This document shows positions 10,470 through 22,387 of a stretch of 64,000 bases of DNA, piece after piece. This DNA comes from Guillardia theta CCMP2712 (lineage: Eukaryota > Cryptophyceae > Pyrenomonadales > Geminigeraceae), in contig NW_005434642.1 of the NCBI RefSeq assembly GCF_000315625.1, forward strand, positions 387,399-451,398. Direction: 5' to 3'. The notes under the pieces are model-generated. The model ran no database searches, was not told the origin of the DNA, and saw only the letters and a list, made by a program, of their open reading frames with translations. The translations under genes and the position numbers were made by a program. Numbering within the stretch: the first letter of the stretch is position 1; each line of letters starts with the position of its first letter.

Positions 10470-10920
10470 CAGTGCACAGAAATCGATCATCACGACTCAC
10501 CCTCCTAACCACGTCACGAGGCCTCTGCATGATATCCTAGTAGAACACCAGTGCGTGCAGATGTGCGACACGGACAGCGCAACGTTGCCTTGCTATGTTG
10601 ATGCTTTGATTGTACTCACGTTTTCTAGTTGTACTTCTCCTTTTTCACAGCCAGCTGCCCTGCTACTTGCTGCGGCTGCGTTATTATTGCTAGCTTGCCT
10701 TGCCTTCTTCTATCCTTGAATCAACATGAGAGAGGCAAATCTTCCTTTCTCATCCATAGTCTCCTCCTCCCTCAACCACGTCCTCTTCCTCTCTCCTTCT
10801 CTTCCTCTCTCCTTCTCTTCCTCTCTCCTTCTCTTCCGCTCATGCCTGGCCTCCTCGTCGGCACCTCGTCGGCTGTGCCCATACGTCAACAAGCGGATCT
10901 TGCATTATTATTAGTTGGAT
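10470..10920. other. Intergenic, no feature seen
   Basis: Mixed sequence with a CTCTTCCTCTCTCC-type pyrimidine run around 10780-10840. No coding frame with family resemblance was found. Confidence 0.3.
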
Positions 10921-10929
10921 GCACTCCTT

Positions 10930-11215
10930 CTCTATCTCTGCCGGGCCCGAGGCCACATACACTTTCTGCCAGTGATGCCGGCCCCGCTGAGGCCCTTGGG
11001 CCCGGCCGGGCCTAGCTTGACAAGTCGCCGGCTCAGTGCGAGTCACTACCTCAGCCGCCTGTAAAGGGAGGAGTCTCTGAGGCGGGTCTGGGTTTGTGCA
11101 GTTAATTTCGTCAGCTCACCGCAGCAGTTGCTTTACTCAAAGTTAAGTTAAAAGTCAGTACGAGGCAGAGGGCTTGACCCCGACACTATGTCGCCTATGG
11201 GTGACTCCTAAAAAT
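10930..11215. repeat. GC-rich dispersed element, copy B (short)
   Basis: GC-rich block with GGCCCGGCCGGGCC runs and GAGTCAC/CTCAGCC motifs, grading into AT-rich sequence, as in copy A. It is followed by a C-rich array from about 11360. Confidence 0.4.
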
Positions 11216-11359
11216 AAAATTTCACGACAGTTTTAAATATTACTAATCTAATATTCAATTTACAGAACAACATTTGTGTAAATTTGGAATAAAGTTGACA
11301 AAGGCAACTCCGAAGCACCGCCATCGAAAATTTCCCCGAAGTCGCGGTATTACCGGGGT

Positions 11360-12170
11360 GGCACCTGGTATGTACGCAGATAACGCGGAAGACTGCAACC
11401 TTCATTACCACCGTACCCCTGCTTTCCCTATGAAGTACCCCTCTTTCCGTGGGCAAGTTGTCAACTTCTGTAGGGTGACGCCGTGTGACATTTGGCACCA
11501 CCCTAGGTACCCTTCATGCTCAAGGTGACTTCTCAGTACCTCTCAGTACCCCCTGTACCTCCTGATTGTACCCCCTTTACCCCCTCGTTGTACTGCAACA
11601 GTACCCCATGGTTGACCACCGCAATTTCCGGTCCCGGCATTTTCCGTGGAGCGAGTCCAAGAGGACCCCTACCTCCAATACCCCAGTAATTTACTACACC
11701 CCCAGAAAAGTTTTCGACCACCCCTCCATATGATCGTAGTAAGTACTGCCATCCACCCCTCCTACCTCGATTCAAACTCTGCCACCCACCTCAGCCATAA
11801 TGTAACTGATCGAAATTAACCATAATGACTACGCTAAAGCTCAAAGTACCCTACCACCAATCGACTTCTAGACACCCACCCCTATTTTTGAGCTCGGAGC
11901 CACCCACCCACCCAGCCTTGACATCTTTATAATGCACCGCCCTTCCCCGAATATGCTGACCCTGGTTCCTTACTCCCTACCCCCTTATTACAGATGAAAA
12001 TGGTTTGCAAACGGGGGTACTTGGAAACATATTGAATGTTTTTTTTTTGGGGGGGGGGTACCCCTACCCTCAATGTAATAAAGCTCGACATACCTACCAC
12101 AGACTTTGTCCACTTTTATGCTTCTCAAGACTCTTTAGAAGGGGTAGGGTAGTACTACCCACCCTCTAAT
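11360..12170. repeat. C-rich TACCCC / CCACCCC array
   Basis: The plus strand is dominated by TACCCC, CCACCCC and CCCTACC words. A G-run (about 12050) and a GGGGTAGGGTAGTA patch near 12140 mark a local strand switch. No coding signal. Confidence 0.5.
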
Positions 12171-12581
12171 CAGGTTCACTTCGGACCATGTATCCCAGAG
12201 CTCGGGAAATCAGCCAGATGCCTGAAGACAACATGATGAGCGCAGCGACAAGCTTGCGATGCAGGGACAGAAGTGAGGAGCCCACAGCATGTAGAGCGAG
12301 AGAAGATGTGAGAAAAAAGAAAGAGATAAATGGAAGGACAAGTTGCGCTGAAACAAACTTGGAGGATGGAAAAAACAGCAGTAAATGTTCGTTGAGATCA
12401 AAAAATTGTTGGAAGTAGGGAGAGGAGGTCGGAGGCACGATATAGTTCAACCATGCAGTAGAATATGAGAAGTTAAGATATTGCATATCCAAGTTAGGAA
12501 CAACACACCTTCATGTGGGAAATGCACGAGTTGACCTGAAAAATGTATCAAGATAGTGTTGCTTTCATGCTTTGACAGAAA

Positions 12582-13106
12582 ATGCAGATCCCAAGGCTTC
12601 GAGAACGACCTGGTTTTCTCGAGATCATGCAAGCCGATCAAATTTTGCCTCTCCCTTCGTTCCAAGAAGTGATGAGCATGCTCAAGACGTCTGAATTGAT
12701 ACCAGATACAATCTCCACCTTCATCAAGCCGACTGAGATTCGACTGAGTACCATTGCGCATGTGTGCCAACACCGAGACAAGCAGGAGCACGCCAGCTCC
12801 CATCGTCTCCTGAACCAATCGAACCCCGTCCTCTCCAGGCCCTCTGCCATCTACCCTGCAGCGAGCGGCGCGATCAGAGTAGTGGACTCGTTGGACTCGT
12901 CGAAGCCGTCGTACTATCGGGAGCAGAATATGAAGGTGTCTGTGGTGGGCATCGGGAGCTATCAGAGTATCATGAAAGCGAATGCGATCAAATCGAAATC
13001 CAAGAATAAGAGGGGACCGTATAGCTGCGCTGTCTCCTGTCCAGACTGTAGGAGAAAGAAGAGAGTTTGTGGGCAAGGAAAGCTGGTGAGAATGCTTGTT
13101 ATGATA

Positions 13107-13140
<34 letters not shown>

Positions 13141-13353
13141 TAGTCTTCGTTTCCTGACACCTTTGCTTTCAGGGGTGTACGGGCAAGCAAGTTTTCAACC
13201 AGGTGACTGATCTAACGTCGCTCATTGAGTCAGATGTAACCTTGTGACCAGGCGTGCTTGTCATGCAAGCGGTTGAAAATCAAGTGCAACGGCCAGCACC
13301 CTCACTGCGCCAAGTTACACCAATTGCAAGAGGTTAAGATTGAAACAAAGTGA
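12582..13353 (+). CDS. Small protein with Zn2Cys6-like cysteine cluster
   Basis: Three exons are predicted (12582-13085, 13173-13202, 13252-13353), giving ~211 residues. The N-terminal two thirds is unrecognised. The C-terminus holds CPDCRRKKRVC, then GC, then ACLSCKRLKIKCNGQHPHC. The second block matches the first four cysteines of the fungal Zn(II)2Cys6 motif (C-x2-C-x6-C-x6-C) with the basic KRLKIK core. The last two cysteines of the standard motif are missing, so the cluster is incomplete or a further exon was not found. A DNA-binding role is inferred only from this resemblance. The first intron contains a GCTCCT hexamer run. Upstream exons are possible. Confidence 0.45.
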
Positions 13354-13497
13354 CAAAACCTCGCCTCTGTGAAATATTTGTTACAAAATCATTAGGATAC
13401 TAGAGTATACGCAAAGAAAACCACCTAACATCCTAATCATCATCACACTTATATACATCCAAATCTCTTAATCTTGCTTCACTGTCTGCTCTCCGCC

Positions 13498-16400
13498 CTA
13501 GTTGGGCTCAGTCCCTTCTTTCCCTTCCAGCGCTTTCTCCTCCTGATTGATCTTCTCTTTCCCTTCCTCCTCTTTCCCTTCCTCCCTCCCTTCCTTGACC
13601 TCCTCCTGAGAAGCTTTTCCCTGCTCGCCAGCCGCTTCCTCCTGTACAGCTGCTAGTACCTCTTCTGCCTGCCCTTCTTTCGCTTCATCATCCATTGCTT
13701 GCTCTTCCTCCTCCATAACCGGCTCGAGTTGTGACACGGAAGGGTCCACGAGCTCGTCCCCCTCGCTGGCAGCATCGAGATCCTTCTCGCTCGACGTTTC
13801 CTCCGCCCCCTGAAGGATCAGGTCATGATTTCTTCACAGCCGAAGTGAAGGCATGTACGAGAAGGGGAAGAGGAGGAAGAGGAAGAAGGAACGATTCCTA
13901 AACAGGGAGGAGGTCGAGGGAGGAGCAAGCAGATCAGAGGACAGTTACCTTCTTCCCTCCTTCGTCCATGACAATCTCGCTCAACGACTCCACGATCTTG
14001 TCCACTTCTTCGATCCTTGTCTTGATGCTTCTGACCTCCTCCGTGCTGCTCTGCATGCTCCTCCTCAGCTCCTCGAATGGCTCCACTGCCTTGGTCAAGA
14101 CGTCCACCGACGCCTGCAGGGCCTGAACACGGAGCGACAGCTCTTGCCGCATGCCCTCCTGCCCGTGGAGCATTTCAACTGCCATCAGCAAGTCGTCCAC
14201 CTTCCCCCTCACGGCCTCGTCCTCGCTCCTCTGCCCTGCTCTCTTCACCTCCTCCGCCATCTGCGCCAACTTCCCCCCAAGCTCCCCCATCTTCTCCTGG
14301 GCCGTGACCGTAGCGCTGCTTGTAGTCTGCAAGTTTGCAAGCGCGAGCTCGATGCGGTCTGAAAGGACATCCACCCTCCTGTCCACGTCCTCCCGGAGGT
14401 TCTGAGCTTGCACCTCATGATCCGACAGGTTCACCTCCACCTCTCGCAAGTCCTGCGACAGAGGAAGCAGCTTCAGCGTCACCGTCTCCTGCATCTCCTC
14501 CTTGATCAGCGGGGGAATTCTCCTCTCCAGCAACTCCCTCCCCAGCTCTTCCACGGAGGCGGCGGCAACGGCCTTAGCGTCCTCGATGGCAAAGCGGAGC
14601 AAGGCTTCCTGCTCCTTGACGACGAGCGAGGACACCATACCCTCCATCACGTGCCTGCACTCCTCCTCCCGAGCCAGCGCTTCTAGCTCCGTCCTAGTCA
14701 CCTCCAGCACCTTACGGATCTGCTTCATGTCCTCCTCCACCTCTCGGAGCCCTTCCTCCTGCGAGGTTCTCAAGCTCCCTTCCACTTCCCCGATCATCTC
14801 CTTCACCTTCGCCACCTCCTCCTCCACCTGCCCCACCTGCTCGCCCACCTTCTTCACGCTCTCCTCTATCTCCACCCGTTGTGCTGCCATATCCTCCCTG
14901 GCCTGCTCAAACACCGCTGCCGCAGCCTCCTTCCCCTCCTCCATCCTTCTCTGCTGCTTCTCTAGCTCGACCTTGATGTCGTTCACCAGCTCCAGATGCA
15001 GAGCATGCTGCCGCTGAAACTCAGACACCAGCTCGACGTTCTGCTCATCCAGTCTGATCGCAAGCATGTCGATCCTGTACTTGACTCCCTCCTCTCCATT
15101 CACCTCCTCCTCCAGGCTCTGCACCCTGCTGGCGATCGCCTGGAGCCTCCTCCGCTCCTCCTCCTCGCTCCTGTCCACCTCCGCTCGCAAGTTTGAGTTC
15201 ATCTCCTCCTGCAACGCCTGGATCGTCTGCAGGAAAGGAAGAGCGTCAGCGGCTCGTTGGCAGAGGAAGCTTCCTGTACCTTGCGAACATCCGACAGCTG
15301 CTGCTGGTTCAGATTCCTCTCCTCCTCCATCTGCCTGTGCAGCACTGTCGTGTCGCCGCGCAGCTCCGTCAGAGCATGATCCACCCTGCTCCCCACCCTG
15401 CTCGCCGCGTCCTCGATCTCCATCCTGTACTTCTGCAGGCTCTCGTCCTGGCGACTCTGATGCACTTGAAGCTCCTGGAGGAAGGAGTCAGAAAGAGGAG
15501 GAGACAAAGGAAAGTATAGAGAACGAATCATCGTGAGCAGTAAAGGAAGTAGGAAGGAAAATGTAGAGGACTGGGGGAGACAGGGGAGGAGGAGGAGAAG
15601 AGAAAAGGAGGGTTTCCTCCTTTGCCTACCTCCAACTTCTTGAGGAGGAAGTCACGAGTTTTGCTCAACTTGGCGTTCAGATCTCCAACGACTCCTCCTG
15701 ATTCCGATCCTCCTCCTCCTCCTCCTCCTCCTCCTCCCCCCGCCTCGAATCTTTCGCGCTCTCCATATCCTCGGCTCTCCTTCTCGACCTGCTCGAGCCC
15801 TCGGGACCCGCTCGACGATGCGAACACTGCAGGGGCAGCATGAGCAGCAGAAGGAGAACAGCAGGTGAAGAGAAAGGGAAGGAGGGAGAACAAGAGGGAG
15901 AAGGAAAGGAAGGCGAGGAGGAGGCGGGAGAAGAATGAGGACAGGAGGGGAGAAGAGGAAAGGTTGAAGAGAGAGGGAAAGCAGAGAAGTCAAGGATAGG
16001 GGGAGGAAGGGAAGCTGCGGAGGAAGGAGCAAAGAAGACGGGAGGGAGGAAGGGACTGACAGTCTCGCTCAAGCTTCGCCATCTTCCTCTCCACCTCCTG
16101 GCATCGCTGCGACACGGTGCTGCTCCACACGTCTGCCGCCGCCCTCCCCTCGTGAACGCTCTCCTCAAGCTGATCGATTCTCCTCCCGCTCCTCTCCGAC
16201 GCCCTCGCCAGCTCCTCCTTCACACGCTCCAGGCTCATGTTGACCCTCCGCTCCCCTTCCTCCGCCGCCTCCTCCACGCTCTTGATCCTGCTCTCCACCT
16301 GCCTGCTGCTGCCTCTGCTCTCCGTCCTCGCCGCCTTGAGGTCATGGTCCAGCTGGGAGATCCTGTCGCTCTGCAGCTCGAGCTCCCTCCTCAAGCTACT

Positions 16401-18127
16401 CGCCAGCGACCCCACGGCCTCTTGCATGCTCGCCTGCCGAGAGTCAGAGCGAGGAGAGGGAGGGGAGGAAGAGGTGAAGGCGGAGAACAAGGAAGGAAGA
16501 GACGAAGGGAATGAGCAACGGGTGGCAGGTAGGAAGAAGGAGACGAGAGGAGGGAAAGGTCAGTAGCGTACACCGTGCTGTAAAGCCNNNNNNNNNNNNN
16601 NNNNNNNNNNNNNNNNNNNNNNNNNNNNNNNNNNNNNNNNNNNNNNNNNNNNNNNNNNNNNNNNNNNNNNNNNNNNNNNNNNNNNNNTGATCATATCCCT
16701 TGTCGTCCTCTCTATGATCCCCTCCAGCTCGCTCGTCTCTTTCTCAATCCTCTGCTCCATCCTCCCCATCTCCTCGTGCAGCTCCCGCGTGTCGCTCTCG
16801 CAAAGGTCCACGCAAGCGTCAAGCGCTCGCTGCAGCCGTGTCGATCCTCCCCCCAACCTCCCTCCACCTCTCTTGCTCCGCTCCTCTCCTACCCTCCAGC
16901 TCCGACTGCACTCTCCTCACCAGCTCGTCCCTCCCGTTCTCCAGCGCCTTCACCCTGTTGTCCATCACCTCCAGCAAGTCCCTCCCTTCCTGCATGCCGG
17001 ACATAGCTCCCCTCCTCACCATCATCCTCAGTTCGTCCACCTCCTCCTCCACAGCCACCATCCTCCTCGACGCCTCCTGCTCCGCCTCCTCCCGCTGCTT
17101 CACCTCCTGCGTGAGGTCAGCGAGGATGCTCTTGATGCTCTTCGAGTGCGAGTTGCTCTTAGCCTGCAGCAGCTTCAAGCTCGCTGCTGTCGCCGTCTCC
17201 TCCCCGCCCTCCTCCCTCCTCCCCTCCTTCCCTGCCTCTGCCTCCAGAAACGCGAGCCTCTGCCCCAGCTCCTCCTGCCCCTTCATCCTCCCTCGAATTT
17301 CCGCGCGGACCACCTCCTCCAGGTAGGAGCTGGACTTTGCCCAGCCCTCTGTCGCCTCCTCCGACAGCCGCCGCAGCTCTAGCCTCACCTGCTTCATCGT
17401 CCTACTATTGTGCTCCTCCTGCTCCCCGGCTGTAACCTCCAGCCTCCTGACCGCTTCCTCCGTCCTCGCGCTCATCTCCTCCAGTCGCTGCATCGTCGTT
17501 CGCTCGCTCTGCTCCACCGTTCGGATCAGCTCGTTCATCCTCGAGTGCAAGTCTGTCAGCCTGGCCTCTGTCTCTTTCCTCACTAGCTGCTGCTGCTGCT
17601 CCCGTGCGTTCCCTTCCGCCTGATCAACGCAAATCAGCCTCAGGAGAGTGTGACAAGGAGAGGAGGGAAGGTGAGGAGAGGAGAGAGGCGAGGGCGTTAG
17701 GACAGGGTTGAAGGGAGAAGGACGAAGTGGAAGGCGAGGAGGAGGACCTGGTTCTTGACAAGCAGCGATGAGTCCCTCTCCTCCATCTCCTGCTGGACGC
17801 TGTTGAGGTCGAGCTGGAGGGCATGCAGCGTCTGCCTCATCCTCTCCTGCAGGGTGTGATGGTTGCTCGCAAGCATCTCCCTGACCGCCTCCTCCGTCCC
17901 CTTGTTCGCCTCCTCCCCCGCGCTCCTCATCACACGGATGGCCTGCTCTAGCTCCAGCAGCTTCACCTCCATCTCCCTCCTGTGCGTCACGTGGTACTGG
18001 ACCTGAGACGCTCCCTGCCCAGACATCATGAGGGGAACCACCTACGTCATGCCCCCCTCCACATCTTGATCATCGTCTCCATCAGTGTATCATGACTCAA
18101 ATTCTCCTCCTCCAAACCCCTCTCACC

Positions 18128-18196
<69 letters not shown>

Positions 18197-19013
18197 TTTT
18201 TCCCTCGACCTCCTCCTCCGGCTTCATCTTCATCGAAACCACCTCCTTCACCATCATTCGCACAGTCTCAAATATTATCCCACCACCTCCGACACCATCA
18301 CCATCACACAACTCAGTCTCCATCTTACATGCTGGAGAATCGATGCCTCTGCTGTCTCCACCGCATGCAGTCGCTTCTCCATCGCGTTCATCAGCAAATT
18401 CTGCTGCTCCAACGTGTCTCTCATCATCTCCGCCTGTCGCCTCTCCTGCTCTGCCGCCAGCTGAAGCTCGTTCATCTGCCGTCCTGCAGTCATGCTCCCA
18501 CCCCTCCACCCCTCCTCCAGTACCGCTCCACCCCTCATATCCTTCCAACCCCCACCTCCCTCCTCTTGGCACTTCCCTCTTCTTCCCCTGATCCTTATCC
18601 TTTTGCACGCTCTCTCCCCGCGCTCCTCCTCCCTCCCCTCCCTCCCTCTCCTCCCTCCTCCCCTCCCTCCCCCTCCCTCCCTCCCCTCCCTCCCTCCCCT
18701 CCCTCTCCTCACCTTCCGCAGGGCCGACGCTGCTCTCTCCGAATCGATCGATGCCACTTGCTCCAGGTGAGAATGAAGCTTGTGCGCGATGTCCCGCTCA
18801 AGCTGCAGAAGCTTCTCATGAGGAGCAAGCATCTTGCTGTCCGCCCTCAACGACGCATTCTCGATCTCCAGAGCCTATTGAATCATCACCGTCATCTAGA
18901 TTATCATCGCCGCCGCATACAACAACACAGCTACACTCCTCCTCCTCCTCCTCCTCCTCCTCCTCCTCCTCCTCCTCCTCAACTAATGATTATCCCTGTA
19001 GTTATATAGCGAA

Positions 19014-19064
<51 letters not shown>

Positions 19065-19854
19065 TTACCATCATCCTCTCCCTCAGTTGTGAGTTATCCC
19101 TAGCTGCTGAGCTGTAACAGTACCATGTGAGCACAGAGGGAAAGGAGGCAGGAGGGGGAAACAAGGAGCAGGGATAGACGAAGGAGGAGGGGGAAGAGCA
19201 AGATAACCTGAGATCGTTTTCCATCGCTGAAACTTTTCCATAGAGTCCGAGCAGGAGCTCTTGCGCCTGACAGAATTTTATTCGTCCTTCCGCTAGGAAA
19301 CGCAACAAGGCATGAAGGAAAACATCCTACATTCTAACCAACGACAACAAACATCCACCACCGTCATTCCCTTACAAGATCACCATCACCATCACCATCA
19401 CCATCACCATCATCATGTTTGACCATGACTCTGTACATCACAACAAGTTCATCTTTCCATTCATCTTCATCTTGTTCACCTCCATCTCCAGAATGTTTTG
19501 CACTTGTGCCCTCTGCCCGTGCTGCTCCTCTCCGCGCATGGGGGGGGTTGGAATTTCTCGCCTTTCCTTGCTCTCGCGCTGCCGTGATCGCGGCCTTGCT
19601 TCCGCTCTCTTGTTCCTTTCTTGGGGGGGAGCAGCAGGAGCTGACTTCTGGATCTCGGGTAGAACGAATTCTTCAGCGGCATTTCTTTTCCTTGCATTTG
19701 GTTCAGAGGGGTTGCTAATGAACGCTGCTTCGTTCGATCGCCTCTGTCGGTCAGCTTCCATCTGCATCAGGAGCTCTCTGCCATACTCTCTCTTCGATCG
19801 CCGAGCATGCATGGCCTGATCAGGGTTCTCCCCAGCCAAGACGTTACTAGCCAT
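13498..19854 (-). CDS. Long coiled-coil protein (~1,460 aa)
   Basis: Family not recognised. Eleven exons are predicted: 19854-19480, 19266-19208, 18845-18713, 18475-18329, 18014-17748, 17619-16572 (contains the gap), 16433-16061, 15826-15630, 15474-15280, 15226-13949 and 13809-13498. The frame is consistent except in the gap exon. The N-terminus has SKREYGRELLMQMEADRQRR, resembling the Lys-x-x-Tyr-x-x-x-Leu-x-x-Gln-Met repeats of some basal-body proteins. Nearly everything after it is heptad coiled coil rich in Glu, Arg and Gln, and the C-terminal ~100 residues are Glu-rich. A cytoskeletal or centrosomal scaffold is plausible but inferred. Several introns carry microsatellites. Near 16830-16845 the coil switches frame by one base. 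Confidence 0.65.
16588..16687. other. Assembly gap (100 N)
   Basis: Exactly 100 N, a conventional placeholder for a gap of unknown size. It lies inside a coding exon of the long coiled-coil gene, so that protein is incomplete here. Confidence 0.95.
18130..18196. repeat. GCTCCT hexamer microsatellite (intronic)
   Basis: About 11 copies of GCTCCT inside the predicted intron 18015-18328 of the coiled-coil gene. Confidence 0.9.
18936..19064. repeat. TCC and TCA trinucleotide microsatellites (intronic)
   Basis: A TCC run (18936-18980) and a TCA run (about 19015-19064) lie in the predicted intron 18846-19207 of the coiled-coil gene. Another short run, CACCAT, occurs at 19383-19413 in the next intron upstream. 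Confidence 0.9.
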
Positions 19855-20075
19855 GACTGCAACGAACTCCCTGCAACTTGCTTGCTAACGAGCCCGAGGG
19901 AAGGAGCGTCAAGGAACAGCAGTGGGAGGTCTGATCAGAAAGACAGGTATGATACTGCAAGGTCAGTCTGCTTCCCTTCTCCTCGTCTCCTCTCGCCCTC
20001 ACTACCCCGCACCTTCGCCATCAACCCAAGAGCGAATAAGCAGCCGTTGAATCTCATCACCCTCATACCGCTCAA

Positions 20076-20500
20076 ATGAACTTCGGACCCTGCTTCGGAC
20101 CCAGTTCGGACTCCCCGGACCCGGCTTCCGAAGTTCGGACCGGGAAGGCCGCCGGCCCCCGGCGCCGGGCGGCCGCCGGGCGGCCCGGGTTGCAGTTGCC
20201 ACTGAGTGACTTACCGTGGTTGATCCAGTCACCCGGCTTTACTCCGATCACACGAGTCAGGATCGGACTCATCAGCGCGCCGGGGCACCCGTGACGGCGC
20301 CGGGGGTGACTCTGAGACGGACGGTGGGCCTGCCAGTGACTCGCGGCCCGTGACCATCGGACAGTGAGGCCGCACCCGGCGGGCGGCCGGGCAGCTGAGG
20401 TACTGTGGGCCCGGTCAGGAATTGAGGTGCTGAGAGTTTACTTAGGCTACAACTTAAGTCACAGTTACACAGGTCGCTAACTTAACAGTGCTCGCGATAA
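20076..20500. repeat. GC-rich dispersed element, copy C
   Basis: Starts with repeated TTCGGAC words (GAACTTCGGA at 20078-20087, also found at 31770 and 32351). It contains dense CGGCC runs and TGACTC sites and ends with AGTTTACTTAGGC (20435-20447), identical to copy A. No coding signal. It separates the coiled-coil gene from the kinase gene. Confidence 0.5.
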
Positions 20501-20745
20501 TTTACATCGATCTTATTGGTTGCCTTGCGAAAGGTTTTCAACCCATCGGGTTTGGCCACTGGCCCGAGCCCACCGTCAGTGTTCACGGTTGATTCACCAA
20601 CTTGCGGCCACCGCTGGTCCGACGGTCCCGAGTTATTGTCCTCTTGAAGAGTTCTTGATCTGCGGCATGTAACCCGAGGAGGCATACCTGACCAAGCTGC
20701 AGGCCGGGAGTCACAATATGATCGTAACATCAAAGTGGCATGAGC

Positions 20746-22387
20746 TCACCTGCCCTGCTTCGTATGGCTTCGTGGGAACAGCGCAGATTGTCGGATCTTT
20801 TTCTGGCCCGACATTTCTGATTCCGTCTCTTCTAGTTGGAAGTTGTGGGCAGGTGCCGAACTCCTGCGCAGCAGAACCCTGTACTTCATCAGTGGGTTCT
20901 CCTGTATTTGACGCGCTGATCGCTCAGCCGAGCCGTTGAATAGGGGCTGTAACGCGACCTTCTTGGCAGGCAGGTGTATCCGCTTTCCTTTCGATGGCAT
21001 GCGAGCAAATCCGGCATTATGGTCCTGATCCGCAAGAGCTTTTCTGTTCGCACTATCCACACTGTGAGTATCGAAGCCTTCTAATTCACTTTCGTCGAAA
21101 GACATCAAGGGAGCATTCAGACACTCCGCTGCACTCCAACGATTCTTGGGATCCGCTGATAACAGACCATTGAGGAACTTCGTCCACTGATCAGCAGAGG
21201 CAGAAATTTCTTTCCAAGAATGGTTCGACATGTCCTTTAACCTTTCGGACTGGAACTTGTTTGTGACGCAGCAACCCTTGACCTGGAGAAATCTGGTCAG
21301 GACACGGGGAAGGGGAGAGCAGTGCGATTTCACCATTGAATCAAGTCGGTAAGGATAGCTCGGCCACTGCTCAAAGTGGGTGCAACAGTTCATCTTCGAA
21401 AGGAAGTCCTTGTCTTGAGGAGTTCCAATCAGCTGGAAGATTCGCAGCAGCTGATCCCCGTTGTAGTTGAAATGAGAACTCTTTGGGCATTTGCAAACAT
21501 CTTCTATCTTGCCAGGAAAAGCACATCTGCCCAACAGCATTTCCAATACGACACACCCAATCGACCACAAATCAATCTTGGAACAGTACATGGAGGTACC
21601 CATGATTAGCTCAGGTGCGCGATACCACCTGTCCAATTCTCAGAACCAAACCATGAAATTGTGTACAACTAACAGGGTGGAAATTTCACGACGGACAGGA
21701 AGTTTGGGCTCTGTCAAGTATCGTGAAAGACCGAAGTCTCCTATCTTGATCGACATGTCAAAGAATACAAGGATGTTTGATGGTTTGAGATCTGTACCAA
21801 GCAAGTCATCATCAAGAAGGTACAAGGAATTTGTAATAGAATCACCTCTGTGCACAACTTTCTCATTGTGCAAGAAATCCAAGCCCTGCAAGATTCCCTT
21901 GGTCCACCGCTGAACTACTGAAAGCGGGAGGCCACAGCTCTGTCGTTTGATCATGACATGGAGGTCCACCATTGCCTCCTCCAAGATCAGAACCCTCTTG
22001 TCCGATGTGACACCAATCAAGCTGACGACATTCGGATGCGCTGGAAGAGACGACATGATCTCGATCTCGCGACGAAAAGACTCCAGCATATTCTCCGATG
22101 GCCGTTTGTCTTTGCTCTGTTTCATTCATGCAATGTCATTTCCATTGCCTGCAAAAACCTTACACTCACCACTTCGGGGTCGAGATCTTGATCTGGGTAT
22201 ACTACTTTAACGACTACATCTTGCTTGTTGTTGAGGATCGTTGCCTGCCATACACTTCCGTAGGCTCCTTTTCCGATCCTTTCAGCCACCTGAAGCATGT
22301 CTCAATATTGGGGACGTTTCGAGTTAGGGGATGTGCATTCACCTCCAGATCAGCCCGTTTGTAGACCTTGACGCGAGAGTTTGTCAT
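20746..22387 (-). CDS. Ser/Thr protein kinase, CMGC-like
   Basis: Five exons are predicted: 22387-22343, 22289-22170, 22116-21846, 21791-21674 and 21628-20746, giving 478 residues. Visible kinase landmarks are the Gly loop IGKGAYGSVW, the VAIK-type lysine in VVVKVV, the catalytic loop HRDLKPSN (restored across intron 21792-21845), DFG in IGDFGLSR, and the P+1/APE region TLWYRAPELIMG (across intron 21629-21673). YCSKIDLWSIGCVVLEML is typical of CDK/MAPK relatives. All catalytic residues are present, so it should be active. Two further in-frame introns are possible in the last exon. The C-terminal ~100 residues are basic and unrecognised. No cyclin or MAPKK partner can be inferred. Confidence 0.8.

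Noticed and set aside
12166-12492. 108-aa minus-strand ORF with a hydrophobic centre
   Set aside because: No supporting upstream exon, no family resemblance. It lies next to a skewed array and antisense to the region before the Zn-cluster gene. It could be real but is not supported enough.
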